From: an uncultured Latescibacterota bacterium
GTDB lineage: Bacteria; Latescibacterota; UBA2968; UBA8231
Assembly: GCA_958295495.1 (NCBI GenBank)
Contig: OY282352.1
Coordinates: forward strand, 1,674,001-1,738,000
Length of the DNA: 64,000 nucleotides
Reading direction: 5' to 3'
Positions 11,425 through 23,016 of this stretch are shown in pieces. The position numbers and the translations under genes are program-made. A model generated the notes under the pieces. That model searched no databases and was not told the DNA's origin. It saw nothing but the letters and a program-made list of their open reading frames with translations. Within the stretch, counting starts at the first letter, position 1, and the number at the start of each line of letters is the position of its first letter.

Positions 11425-12890
11425 GCAAGCTGCTCGCTTTTGACTTAGGGGCCGAGAGTGGCCGCGCCATCGTCGGGCATTTCGACGGCGAGCGCCTAGC
11501 GCTAGAAGAGCTGCACCGCTTTGCAAACGGCCCGGTCCAAGTTTTCGACCGTCTCTACTGGGACCCTTTGCGTCTCTTCGCCGAGATGAAACAGGCCCTC
11601 GGCCTCTTTGCCCACGCACACGGCAAGGCACTAAATGCGATTGGCGTCGATACTTGGGGAGTCGATTTCGCCCTCCTCGGGCCTATGGACGCGCTCTTGG
11701 ACAATCCGCGCAACTACCGCGACCCGCGCACCGACGGCATGTTAGAGGAAGCCTTTGCACGGGTGCCGCGCGAGGAAATTTTTACGCGCACCGGCGTGCA
11801 GTTTTTGAAGCTCAATACCTTGTATCAACTGCTTTCGCTGCGCGACTCGCCCCTGCTGGAATGGGCGCAGACTTTCCTGATGATGGCCGACCTTTTCAAT
11901 TTTTATTTTACAGGCACCAAGACCTGCGAATTTTCCAACGCCACTACCACCCAGTTCTACGACCCGCGCCAAGGCACTTGGTCGGTCGAACTCCTAGAAG
12001 GATTGGGGCTGCCGACCCATTTTCTTCCCCAGATCGTCCAGCCTGGCACCCGCATAGGCTCGCTCCTGCCTTCTATTGCTGCCGAAACAGGGCTCAACTC
12101 GGTCCCGGTCATCGCTCCAGCTACTCACGATACGGGCGCGGCCGTGGCGGCCGTGCCCGCCGAAGTCTGCGATTATGCCTATATCAGCTCGGGCACTTGG
12201 TCGCTGATGGGCGTCGAGCTCGACCAACCGCTCATCAGCACTCAGGCCTTCCAGTACAATTTCACCAACGAAGGAGGCGTCGGGCCGACTTACCGCTTCC
12301 TCAAAAACATCATGGGGCTGTGGCTGATACAGGAGTGTCGGCGCGCTTGGCAGCGCGCGGGGCGCTCCTTTTCCTACGACGAGCTGGCGGCCATGGCCCA
12401 AAGCGCTACGCCCTTTACCGCTTTCGTCGAGCCGGACGCCGAGTGTTTTCTCGCGCCGGGCGACATGCCCGCCAGAATCCGCGCCTATTGCCAAGAGACG
12501 AGCCAAGCCATTCCCGCCGACGAGGGGCAAGTCGCGCGCGTGGCCCTCGAAAGCCTAGCGTTTAAGTACCGCTACGTGCTCGACGCGCTAGAGACCATTC
12601 TCGGTCGCCGCCTCGAGTGCATTCACATAGTCGGCGGCGGGATCCAAAACCGCCTGCTCTGCCAATTTACCGCCTCGGCTACTGGTCGCCCGGTCGTCGC
12701 CGGGCCACTCGAAGCTACGGCCATCGGCAATTTGATGCTCCAACTCATCGGCCTAGGCCAGATGTCCTCGCTGGCCGAAATTCGCCAAGTCGTGCGCCAC
12801 TCCTTTGCGCCCGTTGTGTACGAGCCGGAACAAGCCGCCGCTTGGGACGCGGCCTACGACCGCTTCCGCCCTCTACTGTCCCCGGCCTGA
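11421..12890 (+). CDS. rhaB: Rhamnulokinase
   Basis: The 489-residue FGGY-family kinase starts LLAFDLGAESGRAIVG, the phosphate-1 motif typical of RhaB. It continues with GVDTWGVDFALL, the NTLYQL segment, PATHDTGAAVAAVP, YISSGTWSLMGVE and the adenosine-binding IHIVGGGIQNRLLCQFTA. It phosphorylates L-rhamnulose for L-rhamnose breakdown. The start is the ATG overlapping the preceding stop; the frame is open further upstream but in a region coding for other proteins. No rhamnose isomerase or aldolase lies beside it. Confidence 0.9.
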   Translation: MSKLLAFDLGAESGRAIVGHFDGERLALEELHRFANGPVQVFDRLYWDPLRLFAEMKQALGLFAHAHGKALNAIGVDTWGVDFALLGPMDALLDNPRNYRDPRTDGMLEEAFARVPREEIFTRTGVQFLKLNTLYQLLSLRDSPLLEWAQTFLMMADLFNFYFTGTKTCEFSNATTTQFYDPRQGTWSVELLEGLGLPTHFLPQIVQPGTRIGSLLPSIAAETGLNSVPVIAPATHDTGAAVAAVPAEVCDYAYISSGTWSLMGVELDQPLISTQAFQYNFTNEGGVGPTYRFLKNIMGLWLIQECRRAWQRAGRSFSYDELAAMAQSATPFTAFVEPDAECFLAPGDMPARIRAYCQETSQAIPADEGQVARVALESLAFKYRYVLDALETILGRRLECIHIVGGGIQNRLLCQFTASATGRPVVAGPLEATAIGNLMLQLIGLGQMSSLAEIRQVVRHSFAPVVYEPEQAAAWDAAYDRFRPLLSPA

Positions 12891-12977
12891 TCCCGAGCTG
12901 GAACCGCGCTCTTCCTCCGCCGTTCTACATTAAAAACCTGTATCTTCACCTCATCTTTTCGATTGTTTAGGCTACTT

Positions 12978-13826
12978 ATGAGCAAAAGCAGCCTCGATTC
13001 GCTAGGTCTGGCCGAGGCCTACTGGCGCGACATTCAGCATTTTCAGCCGCTGAGCCGCCAACGAGAAATCGAGCTGGTGACCAGAGCGCGCGCTGGCGAC
13101 GAGTGCGCCATGCACCAGATGGTCGAAGCCAATTTGCGCTTTGTCGTCCGCATCGCGAGGGGATATCACGGGCGCGGACTTTCCTTTATGGAGCTGGTTT
13201 CCGAGGGCAACCTCGGGCTGTTGGAAGCGGTCCAGCGCTTCGACGAAACGCGCGGCTTTAAGTTCATCACCTATGCGGTGTGGTGGATTCGCCAAGCCAT
13301 GCTCCGGGCCCTAGCCGAACACGGCAAAATTGCCCGCCCGCCGCTGAGCCGGGTCAATGACCTGCAAAAGGTCGAGCGGTGGACGGGTATTCTCGCCCAA
13401 AAACTGGGGCGCGATCCCACCCCCGAGGAAATCGCCAACAGTGCCGAATTATCGCTGGAGAGGACGCACAATGCCCTTTACATGGCCCAACCCGATGTCT
13501 CTCTGGACGTGCCGACTGTGCCCGATGAACGGGATCCGCTGATGGCCACCTTCGCCGCTTGCACTCCCGATCCGGCCGATTGCTATGAACGCGCCGCACT
13601 CTCCCATACCCTGCACACGTGCCTCGACCTGCTCGACCGGCGCGAGCGCCTAGTCGTCCGCGCCTATTTTGGCCTCGACGATCAAGACCCCCAGACTCTG
13701 GAGCGAATCGGCGTACAACTGGGCCTCACGCGCGAGCGAGTGCGCCAACTCAGGGACGAAGCGCTCGATAAAATGCGAATTCACGCTGGCGATCTACTGC
13801 TCGAGCTCTCCAACAATTCTATGTAG
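12978..13826 (+). CDS. RpoD/SigA-family RNA polymerase sigma factor (short, no region 1.1)
   Basis: The 282-residue protein covers sigma regions 1.2 to 4.2: YWRDIQHFQPLSRQREIELV, VEANLRFVVRIARGY (2.1), GLLEAVQRFDETRGFKFITYAVWWIRQAM (2.2-2.4, split here), a region 3 with PTPEEIA, and a region 4.2 helix-turn-helix LERIGVQLGLTRERVRQL. The absence of region 1.1 and the size fit either a group 2 factor or the short principal factor of Bacteroidetes-like bacteria. The ATG at 12978 is preferred over an in-frame TTG five codons upstream. Confidence 0.85.
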   Translation: MSKSSLDSLGLAEAYWRDIQHFQPLSRQREIELVTRARAGDECAMHQMVEANLRFVVRIARGYHGRGLSFMELVSEGNLGLLEAVQRFDETRGFKFITYAVWWIRQAMLRALAEHGKIARPPLSRVNDLQKVERWTGILAQKLGRDPTPEEIANSAELSLERTHNALYMAQPDVSLDVPTVPDERDPLMATFAACTPDPADCYERAALSHTLHTCLDLLDRRERLVVRAYFGLDDQDPQTLERIGVQLGLTRERVRQLRDEALDKMRIHAGDLLLELSNNSM

Positions 13827-13962
13827 CAAGACGACCTGCTCTCGCTGTGCGAGGCGGGCCGCAATACGCGGTAAAGGGCTTGATTGAGCGCGGCAAAAGG
13901 CTTTCTTTTTTACAATTATAGAACTTTGGAATAGCATTCTTACCAAAATTAAAGAGACCCTT

Positions 13963-14790
13963 ATGTCTTACAACTTAGCCGATCTCCACACACATTCTCT
14001 GTGCTCTGACGGGTTGCGGACGCCGACCCAAGCGGTCCAAGAGGCCTGCGAGGCGGGCTTGCAAGCGATGAGTTTGACCGATCACGACACGGTCAAGGGC
14101 GTCCCTGAGGCCACTGCAGCCGGCGAGCGGCTGAAGATGGAAGTGGTGCCCGGCACTGAGTTGAGCGCCCACATAAGGGACCGCGAAGTACACATTCTCG
14201 CCTACTGCATCAACTACCAAGACGACCAACTCGGCACGACCCTCGCACAGTCTTTTCAAGACCGCTACCAGCGGGGAATTGCCATCGTCAAAGCACTCAA
14301 CAGCATGGGGCTGACCGTCAGCCTCGACGACGTGCTATCCCAAGCCAACGGTAGCCCCCTCGGGCGGCCCCACATCGCTGCGGTCATGGTGCAAAACGGC
14401 CTGGTGGCCGACAGGGACGAAGCCTTCAGCCGCTACATCGGCGACCACGGGCCAGCCTTTAAGCCTAAACCCTACTCCGCGGCCAAAGACCTCATCGCCC
14501 TCATCCATCGCACCGGGGGCGTGGCCGTGCTCGCCCACCCCAGCATCAGCCTCCCCGAGTCTATCATCGATCAGTTAGTCGCCTACGGACTCGACGGCAT
14601 TGAGGTCTTCCACCCAGCCCATCAGCCGGCGCAGATGGAATATTACGACCAGTTCGCCGACCGCTATGGCCTGATCAAGTCGGGAGGATCCGATAGCCAC
14701 GGCGATAGCAAGGGCACCCGCATCGGCGACTACGGAGTCGGCTACGAAGTAATCGAGGCCATGCGCGAGCGGGCCGCTACCTATGCTTGA
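13963..14790 (+). CDS. PHP-domain metal-dependent phosphoesterase (TrpH/YciV-like)
   Basis: The 275-residue protein has the PHP metal motifs: DLHTHSLCSDG near residue 7, LTDHDTVKGV near 38, an E at GTELSAH, VLAHPS near 186 and SGGSDSHG near 239. Related enzymes act as 3',5'-nucleoside bisphosphate phosphatases or 5'-3' exoribonucleases. The cytoplasmic role here cannot be narrowed further. AGAGACC precedes the ATG. It ends just before a short repeat-like stretch (14789-14807) that separates it from the envelope block. Confidence 0.85.
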   Translation: MSYNLADLHTHSLCSDGLRTPTQAVQEACEAGLQAMSLTDHDTVKGVPEATAAGERLKMEVVPGTELSAHIRDREVHILAYCINYQDDQLGTTLAQSFQDRYQRGIAIVKALNSMGLTVSLDDVLSQANGSPLGRPHIAAVMVQNGLVADRDEAFSRYIGDHGPAFKPKPYSAAKDLIALIHRTGGVAVLAHPSISLPESIIDQLVAYGLDGIEVFHPAHQPAQMEYYDQFADRYGLIKSGGSDSHGDSKGTRIGDYGVGYEVIEAMRERAATYA

Positions 14791-14829
14791 GTGGTCCAAT
14801 CACTGGCCCGCAGTGAAAATGCTCGCTCA

Positions 14830-16494
14830 ATGACCTACTTCTTTTTTCGGCAGGCTGTCCTCTTCTCTTTCTCGCTGCTCGTCCTCGCGCCGCATCTATC
14901 GCCCGGCTATGCACTTAGGCCCGAGCGCTTCCACCAAGCAGCAGAGCCTATTCGCGGGCTATTCGGCACTTCAATAGGCGACATCGTCTGGAGCGGACGC
15001 TATCTATGGGTCGGCACCGAAAGTGGGGTGGCGCGCCTCGATCCGGCGCAAAGCAGCGGCCGCAAATCTACGGACTGGGTTACATTTACCGAGCTCAACG
15101 GCCTTGGCCGCGGCGCGATTAGTGCCCTCGACGCGGTCGGCGATACCGTGTGGGTAGCGACTTTGGTCGATTCGGTCACCGCCGGACGGGGTGTGAAACA
15201 AGCGGGCACTGGGTTGAGTTTTTCCCACGACGGCGGCGGCTCCTGGCACCACCTTCCCAACGAGTTCGTTTTCGACCCCACCAAGGCCGGTTTTGAGCGC
15301 GGCCCCGGTACGCCCATTGACAATGCTTGTTTTGACATCTCCATCAACGGGGAGGCCGTGTACGCGGCCTTTTTCGCTGGCTCTACCGTGCGTTCGCTCG
15401 ACCAAGGCCGCACTTGGGAACCCTTCTTGCCCGGCGGCGCAGACGAGATCGTCTTCTTCGCCCGCGAAACGGCTGCCGACAGCTTGCAAAATGTGGCCGA
15501 CAGTCTCGCCCGCGAAAACGCCGACCCAAGCAACATCGCCCAGTTGCGCGCTGCCGCCGACAGCTTAGCTAGCCAAGAATTCCTACACCGCACTTTTGCG
15601 GTTATAGCTTATGGGGATACAGTGTGGGTCGGCACTTCGAGTGGGATCGCCTTCACCTTTGATGGAGGCCAGCATTGGCAAAATGCCAAAGTGCGCCTCG
15701 GCGAAGCGGGCACTCCCCTCCTAGGTCATCCGGCTGGCAACTGGGTCGTCGCACTTGAACGCCAAGTCCTGCCAGACGGCACTACTGCCATCTGGGCGGG
15801 AACCAGTGCCACCACGTCGCCCGGCCAAACCCAAGCCATCAGCGTCAGCCGCGACCTCGGCCAGACTTGGGGCCACACTGGGCCGACTTTTGCTTGGGAC
15901 TTTGCTTTTACCCGCAATTTTGTTTGGGCCGGCACCGCCCAAGGGCTGCTAGCCAGCCCAGACCCAACCCTACCGACCGACTCAGAGCGCGTCTGGGACC
16001 CCATAGAAGTCGTCGATGGACAGCCTCTAACCGGCACCTTCGTCGGGCTTGCAGGGGTGGGCGATGTGCTCTGGGCAGGGGCCGAACATGGCCTTGGGCG
16101 CTCTGAGGACGAGGGGAACACTTGGCGCGTCATCCGCGACCTGATTCGCACGCGCACGCTCGACGAAGGGGCCTTCGTCAGCGCTGGAGGCGTGCCCGAC
16201 AGCACGGCCCTCGCGTACGCAGCACCCAATCCTTTCGCTCCCTCGCGCGAAACCACGACCATCGTCTTTAGCCTGTCACGAGACGCAGAGGTCTCTGTTG
16301 CGATCTACGACTTTGCCAGCGGCCTAGTCCGCGACCTCGCGGCAGATGCGCCCTTTGCCGGCGGCCTCGATCACCGCATCCTCTGGGATGGGCGCGACCA
16401 AGACGGCCAACTAGTAGCCAATGGCACGTACTTTTACCGCATTGCCCTAAACACCGGCCAACAGGCCTTTGGTAGAGTAGTGGTACTCGATTGA
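14830..16494 (+). CDS. Secreted beta-propeller protein with C-terminal FlgD-like domain
   Basis: The 554-residue protein has a signal peptide (to about residue 28). Repeated propeller-type blades follow, with recurring YLWVGTESGVARL, VWVGTSSGIAFTFDGGQHW and VLWAGAEHGLGRSEDEGNTW motifs. The C-terminal 80 residues (from APNPFAPSRE to GTYFYRIAL) form a FlgD-like Ig fold. Such C-terminal domains serve as cell-surface sorting signals in FCB bacteria. The ATG at 14830 is chosen for its signal peptide; the frame is open to a GTG at 14791 but that part is a repeat-like sequence. Its stop overlaps the next start (TTGA). Confidence 0.75.
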   Translation: MTYFFFRQAVLFSFSLLVLAPHLSPGYALRPERFHQAAEPIRGLFGTSIGDIVWSGRYLWVGTESGVARLDPAQSSGRKSTDWVTFTELNGLGRGAISALDAVGDTVWVATLVDSVTAGRGVKQAGTGLSFSHDGGGSWHHLPNEFVFDPTKAGFERGPGTPIDNACFDISINGEAVYAAFFAGSTVRSLDQGRTWEPFLPGGADEIVFFARETAADSLQNVADSLARENADPSNIAQLRAAADSLASQEFLHRTFAVIAYGDTVWVGTSSGIAFTFDGGQHWQNAKVRLGEAGTPLLGHPAGNWVVALERQVLPDGTTAIWAGTSATTSPGQTQAISVSRDLGQTWGHTGPTFAWDFAFTRNFVWAGTAQGLLASPDPTLPTDSERVWDPIEVVDGQPLTGTFVGLAGVGDVLWAGAEHGLGRSEDEGNTWRVIRDLIRTRTLDEGAFVSAGGVPDSTALAYAAPNPFAPSRETTTIVFSLSRDAEVSVAIYDFASGLVRDLAADAPFAGGLDHRILWDGRDQDGQLVANGTYFYRIALNTGQQAFGRVVVLD

Positions 16495-17405
16495 AAACGC
16501 TCTTCGCACTATTGCTCGCCGCCTCCACCGCGCACGGGGCCGATTTTGCCGCCGCCTTTCTCAGGACCGGGCTGGGTGCTCGCGGCCTAGGGATGGGAGC
16601 CTTGGTCGCCGCTGCCGACGATGCGTCGTCCCCCTACTGGAATCCGGCCGGCCTCGCCCGCCTGCGCGGCAAGGCCCTAGAGACCTCCATGCAGTCGCTG
16701 TCGCTGGGGCGGCGGCAAGGCAGTGCCGCTATTGCGTTCAACATTCGCGGCGACATGGGCTTTGGCTTTGCTTGGTCGCATGCCGCAGTCGGCGGGATCA
16801 AGGGCCGCACGGCGAGTGGCCAATACACTGGGCCAATCGAAGACCGAGCGAACGCCTTTATTTTCGCAATAGGTCGCTCCCTTGGGCCGCGCCTTGCGGT
16901 TGGTTTGGCCGTAAAAGTCCTCAAACAGAGCATCGACGTTCCCTCAGTTCCCCAGGCCACGGCCAACGGCAGCGGCTTCGACTTGGGGGTGCAGTTCCGC
17001 GCGGCCGAGCATACTTGGCTCGGGGCCGGCGTATCCAATCTCAGCACCGACCTCGCTTGGAAGGTGCGCCACGCCGATCAGCGGTCGAACACCACCGATA
17101 ACGCCCTGCCGCGCATCCTCGTCTTTGGCGCGTCCCAGCGGCTTTTGGACGCCCTGCTGTTGGCCGCCGAGTTCCGCACCGACGGGGAACAGAGCGTCAA
17201 CCTCGGGGCCGAGTGGCAGCTAAGTGCGCTGCTCGTGGTGCGCGGCGGCCTGCATCACCTCGGCACCGAAGACGGTGGCCAACTCTCGGCCGGGCTGACC
17301 TTGCGCCCGGCGCGGCGCGAGACCGTGCAGTTTCAATACGCTTACTTAACCGATCCCCTCGGCGCTGGGGGCCGCACGACCGTGGGTCTGGCGCTGGCGT
17401 TCTGA
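16491..17405 (+). CDS. PorV/PorQ-family outer-membrane beta-barrel protein
   Basis: The 304-residue protein has a cleavable signal peptide (ending AHG) and a GLGARGLGMGALVAAADDASSPYWNPAGLARL-type start (residues 24-56), diagnostic of PorV/PorQ and FadL-like barrels. Alternating strands continue to a terminal aromatic-ended GLALAF. In Bacteroidetes, PorV receives cargo carrying a C-terminal domain from the type IX secretion system. Here it directly follows a protein with such a domain. The start is TTG overlapping the upstream stop. Confidence 0.75.
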   Translation: MKTLFALLLAASTAHGADFAAAFLRTGLGARGLGMGALVAAADDASSPYWNPAGLARLRGKALETSMQSLSLGRRQGSAAIAFNIRGDMGFGFAWSHAAVGGIKGRTASGQYTGPIEDRANAFIFAIGRSLGPRLAVGLAVKVLKQSIDVPSVPQATANGSGFDLGVQFRAAEHTWLGAGVSNLSTDLAWKVRHADQRSNTTDNALPRILVFGASQRLLDALLLAAEFRTDGEQSVNLGAEWQLSALLVVRGGLHHLGTEDGGQLSAGLTLRPARRETVQFQYAYLTDPLGAGGRTTVGLALAF

Positions 17406-17411
17406 CGAGTG

Positions 17412-18266
17412 ATGGCTCTCTTATTAATTGCGCTCTTGACTCTGCCCACGGCCCTCGCTGCCGTGGGCCTGCCCTCGCTGCTCCAAGGCAGCGGGGCCCG
17501 CGCCGCGGGCTTGGGCGGCGCAGAGACGGCCCTGTTCGCCGCCCAAGCCCTTAACCCGGCAGCCCGACAGTCGCGTGGACGCAGCGTCGCCTTTAACCAC
17601 CACGCCTCAATCCAGAATATCCGCCAGAACCACCTGCACCTGACGCAGGCCCGCGGCCGCAGCACTTGGGGGCTTTCCGCCCAATTGTGGCAAGCCGACG
17701 GTCTAGAGCGCCGCACCGGCCCTTCGGCTGAGCCGCTGGGGCACTTCGGGGTGTACGAGGGGGCGGTTGGCCTGAGCTACGCCCGCCAGATGGAGCGGAC
17801 GCGCCTCGGCTTGCAGCTAAAATTCATCCGCCAGTCCATTTTCACCCAAAACGCCAGCGGCTTGGCCGCTGATCTCGGGCTGATGTACGATGTCGCGGCC
17901 AGCTTGCGCTTGGGGGCCACGGTGCGCAACTTGGGCCGCATGAACCACCTCGACCAACGGGAGACCGACCTGCCTTTAGAAACTCGTTTCGGTGCCGCTT
18001 ATGTCGGCCGCACAGACATGCTCGTGGCTGTCGAAGCGCAGAAGGCCCGTGGCGGCAACCTCACGCTGCATTTGGGCGGCGAGTACCGGGCCGGTGAGCA
18101 CCTGCGCCTACGCGCCGGCTACCAGAGCACTGAAAACCACAGCCTCTCGGCCGGGCTGGGGCTCGTGGCCAAGCACTGGGTCATCGACTACGCATACCTG
18201 CCTTTGGGCTCGGGCTTGGGCGACGCGCATTGGCTCAGCCTCCAGTTGGAAAGCGCCAACCCTTGA
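17412..18266 (+). CDS. Second PorV/PorQ-like outer-membrane protein
   Basis: The 284-residue product has a signal peptide ending ALAA, then GSGARAAGLGGAETALFAAQALNPAA, a shortened version of the N-terminal hallmark of its neighbour. Beta-strands continue to the end. It looks like a divergent paralogue, perhaps of PorQ or PorP type. ATG at 17412 is preferred to the GTG one codon upstream. The next gene's TTG overlaps its stop. Confidence 0.65.
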   Translation: MALLLIALLTLPTALAAVGLPSLLQGSGARAAGLGGAETALFAAQALNPAARQSRGRSVAFNHHASIQNIRQNHLHLTQARGRSTWGLSAQLWQADGLERRTGPSAEPLGHFGVYEGAVGLSYARQMERTRLGLQLKFIRQSIFTQNASGLAADLGLMYDVAASLRLGATVRNLGRMNHLDQRETDLPLETRFGAAYVGRTDMLVAVEAQKARGGNLTLHLGGEYRAGEHLRLRAGYQSTENHSLSAGLGLVAKHWVIDYAYLPLGSGLGDAHWLSLQLESANP

Positions 18267-19228
18267 ACTTCTGGCGCAAAACCGCGTCGCCGGTGGTGCC
18301 GCCAACCCGGCCAACCCCGGCCTCACTGCCGGTCCAGCACGCCAATTCCTCGCGCCTATGGGTCCACCTGCTGCTGTTTTTCTGTACCATTGCTTCGACT
18401 ACGACCGCTGGCGCCATGCAGCAAGGGGTTGACCCGCTGACCAGCATCGCGGCTTTGGTCCACCTCGTCGAGGGCATCCCTTTTGCCGCGACTTTGCTCT
18501 TTATTCTCACGGTCCACGAATTTGGTCATTATTTTGCTGCGCGCCGCTGGGGAGTCAGGGCCTCGCTGCCCTACTTTCTCCCCCTGCCCTATGTTTCCTT
18601 TCTCGGCACTTTGGGCGCGGTCATCAAAATTCGTTCCCCCATCCCCAACAAGCGCGCCCTCCTCGACATTGGGGCCGCCGGCCCCCTAGCCGGCTTTGTC
18701 GTCGCCCTCGCGGCCTGCTTTGCCGGGCTTTCGCGCTCGACCGTGGTCTCAGCCGATTACTTTCACGCTTCCCCCATCGAATTGGGGGCACCGTTGCTCT
18801 TTTCGGGCATTGCCGCTCTCGTCTTGCCCGCCATTGGGCCAGACCAAATGGTCCTTTTAGACCCGGTGGCTTTTGCCGGTTGGGTCGGGCTGTTTATTAC
18901 GGCTTTCAATCTCTTTCCAATCGGCCAACTCGACGGCGGCCATATCGCGTACGCGATCTTTGGCCCTCGGCACCGACAGATCGCCCGCGCGGTCTATGCC
19001 GCCTTGCTGGTTTTGGGGCTTTATGGGGTCCTATCGCTGCTGTGGGAGTGGCCCCAAGGATGGCCGGGATGGCTCGTACTGGCCTTTTTCCTCGCGCTCT
19101 TTGGCAAGGATCACCCGGCCCCCTACGACCCTTTTGGTACGCTGGACCGCGGCCGCTATTTCGTCGGCTACCTCTGCCTGCTGGTCTTTGTCGTCTGTTT
19201 CGCTCCCGTGCCTTTTGTCACCCACTGA
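18263..19228 (+). CDS. Site-2-protease-family (M50) membrane metalloprotease
   Basis: The 321-residue protein has about seven membrane segments. The zinc motif HEFGH is near residue 89 and the second metal motif LDGGH near 233, with the GPLAGF segment between them. Site-2 proteases cut membrane-bound regulators or signal peptides. It lacks a PDZ domain, unlike RseP. The TTG start overlaps the stop of the PorV-like gene (TTGA); the frame stays open further upstream inside that gene. Substrates are unknown. Confidence 0.85.
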   Translation: MNFWRKTASPVVPPTRPTPASLPVQHANSSRLWVHLLLFFCTIASTTTAGAMQQGVDPLTSIAALVHLVEGIPFAATLLFILTVHEFGHYFAARRWGVRASLPYFLPLPYVSFLGTLGAVIKIRSPIPNKRALLDIGAAGPLAGFVVALAACFAGLSRSTVVSADYFHASPIELGAPLLFSGIAALVLPAIGPDQMVLLDPVAFAGWVGLFITAFNLFPIGQLDGGHIAYAIFGPRHRQIARAVYAALLVLGLYGVLSLLWEWPQGWPGWLVLAFFLALFGKDHPAPYDPFGTLDRGRYFVGYLCLLVFVVCFAPVPFVTH

Positions 19229-19236
19229 GCCGCGCC

Positions 19237-19983
19237 ATGCTCTCGTCCCGACCATTTCTGCTCGCGGCGCTGTTGGCTGGCTGCACCATAGGCGACAGCG
19301 AACAAGTGGATTGTCGCTGTGTGCCCGAGACGAGTGTCCAGCTTTTTCCCCGTTGCGATGGCGTGGCCGAGGAGCGTCCCGACCCTAAGACCCCGCTATC
19401 GACCCAGATCCCCGACTGCCCCAGTGGCCAACAGATCCCCCTGCGCGACCGCACGACCCCCACATCCGTACTGGCCAATCTCGCTTCTATCTTTCAAGCC
19501 AACCCCGAGCTTCGCAGCCCCCAACAGTACATGGAGCAGTTCACCGACGACTTTGTCTTTGAACCTGATCCCGAGGATGTGCAGCTATACCCGGAGGTTT
19601 ACGCCGTTGACCGAGATACCGTCTGGGGGGCGGCTGAGGAGCGCAACTTTGCCCGCTTCATTCTCTCACCGGAGCAGATCCATAGCGCGCACTTTGTGCG
19701 CTGGTTCAAATCGTCGGACGAGCGCATCCCGGCCGACGACGAGCTGCGCGAGACCTTCATCTTTCCCTACGAAGCCGAGTTCGTCGAGATAATCAGCACA
19801 ACCGGGACAGACTCCGTGGAAACGACGTTCAACACAATCGGCGTCAAGGGTCTGGCGGAAATCGAGTTGGTGACGCCCACGGTGGAAAATCCCGTGTGGT
19901 CGATCGCGGTTTGGCGCGACCAGCGCGACCAAGCTTCGGCAAAGTTCTCTTGGGGGGAGTTGCGGGCGCTCTTTTCGCAGTGA
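19237..19983 (+). CDS. Predicted lipoprotein, possibly NTF2-like
   Basis: The 248-residue protein starts with a lipoprotein signal peptide ending LLAGC. A short cysteine-containing linker (DCRC, FPRCDG, PDCPSG) follows, then a domain with SVLANLASIFQANPELRSPQQYMEQFTDDFVF spread over residues 76-107. That helix-then-strand pattern, and the following gene, suggest an NTF2/SnoaL-like fold, but this is inference. The first ATG after the protease stop gives the lipobox; the longer open frame upstream is inside the protease gene. Confidence 0.6.
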   Translation: MLSSRPFLLAALLAGCTIGDSEQVDCRCVPETSVQLFPRCDGVAEERPDPKTPLSTQIPDCPSGQQIPLRDRTTPTSVLANLASIFQANPELRSPQQYMEQFTDDFVFEPDPEDVQLYPEVYAVDRDTVWGAAEERNFARFILSPEQIHSAHFVRWFKSSDERIPADDELRETFIFPYEAEFVEIISTTGTDSVETTFNTIGVKGLAEIELVTPTVENPVWSIAVWRDQRDQASAKFSWGELRALFSQ

Positions 19984-20000
19984 ATGCTCGGCGCACTCCT

Positions 20001-20029
20001 TTGATAATCGCCCCTCTGATTTGTATCTT
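20001..20029 (+). promoter_or_regulatory. Sigma70-type promoter upstream of the 20071 lipoprotein
   Basis: TTGATA (20001-20006) and TATCTT (20024-20029) are 17 bases apart, about 40 bases before a GTG start. This suggests a new transcription unit within the envelope block. Confidence 0.5.
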
Positions 20030-20070
20030 AACTAGAGTTATTTGCACAACACCACCCCGGAGATACGACC

Positions 20071-20748
20071 GTGAAATCATTCGCCCTCTTGACCATCTGT
20101 GGCTTCCTCGCCTTGAACTCCTCCTGCGGCTGCAGCAATCCCTTTGCACCCAATACACAACCACCCAAGGAAATAGAGCCGCCCGCCCCGCCCGCCCCCG
20201 CGGCCACGACCCCTGAGCTTCTCATGGACAATCTCGCCCGCGCCATGCGCACCCGCGACGAGCAGCTCTACGAGAGTTTGCTCGACAAAGACTTCTTGTT
20301 TAGAGAATGGGATTGTCTTGGCGAAGTGGATTTCCACTACGGCTTAGAACAAGAACTGGAGATCATGGTCGGCAGCCGCGATGGATCGCAGCCGGGCCTC
20401 TTCGACGAGTTCCGCCATCATTTCTCCTTCGACTTTACGCCCACCCGCCGCGAACAAGAACTCGGCTCCAACCATCCAGAAGCCTTTCCCGAAGACCCCG
20501 ACGGCCACCCGGACGAAGACTGGGAGGTTTTCTATGGCCGGGTCCAAATGGAACTGTTGCGCTCGGCGGGCGAAGGCTTTCGCGTAGATCAGTTTATGAC
20601 CTTCAAGCTCCGCCTCAACCCAGACGGCGGCCTGTGGAAAATTATCCGCTGGGAGAACGATGCCTTGTCAGGTGCCTGCGGCGGGGCCGGCAAGCCCTCG
20701 GCAAACGCCTTTAGCTGGGCGGCACTAAAGCAACAAGTCGCGCCCTGA
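20071..20748 (+). CDS. Predicted lipoprotein with proline-rich linker, possibly NTF2-like
   Basis: The 225-residue protein has a signal sequence with two candidate lipobox cysteines (NSSCGC), a proline-rich spacer, and a globular domain beginning LLMDNLARAMRTRDEQLYESLLDKDFLF. This resembles the start of NTF2-like domains and loosely resembles the preceding lipoprotein. GGAG lies upstream of the GTG start. The function is unknown; the envelope location follows from the signal peptide. Confidence 0.6.
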   Translation: MKSFALLTICGFLALNSSCGCSNPFAPNTQPPKEIEPPAPPAPAATTPELLMDNLARAMRTRDEQLYESLLDKDFLFREWDCLGEVDFHYGLEQELEIMVGSRDGSQPGLFDEFRHHFSFDFTPTRREQELGSNHPEAFPEDPDGHPDEDWEVFYGRVQMELLRSAGEGFRVDQFMTFKLRLNPDGGLWKIIRWENDALSGACGGAGKPSANAFSWAALKQQVAP

Positions 20749-20752
20749 GCTA

Positions 20753-23007
<2,255 letters not shown>

Positions 23008-23016
23008 AGGATTGGC

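Noticed and set aside
18880-19236. Upstream extension of the lipoprotein at 19237
   Set aside because: The extension lies inside the site-2 protease gene, and only the 19237 ATG gives a lipoprotein signal.
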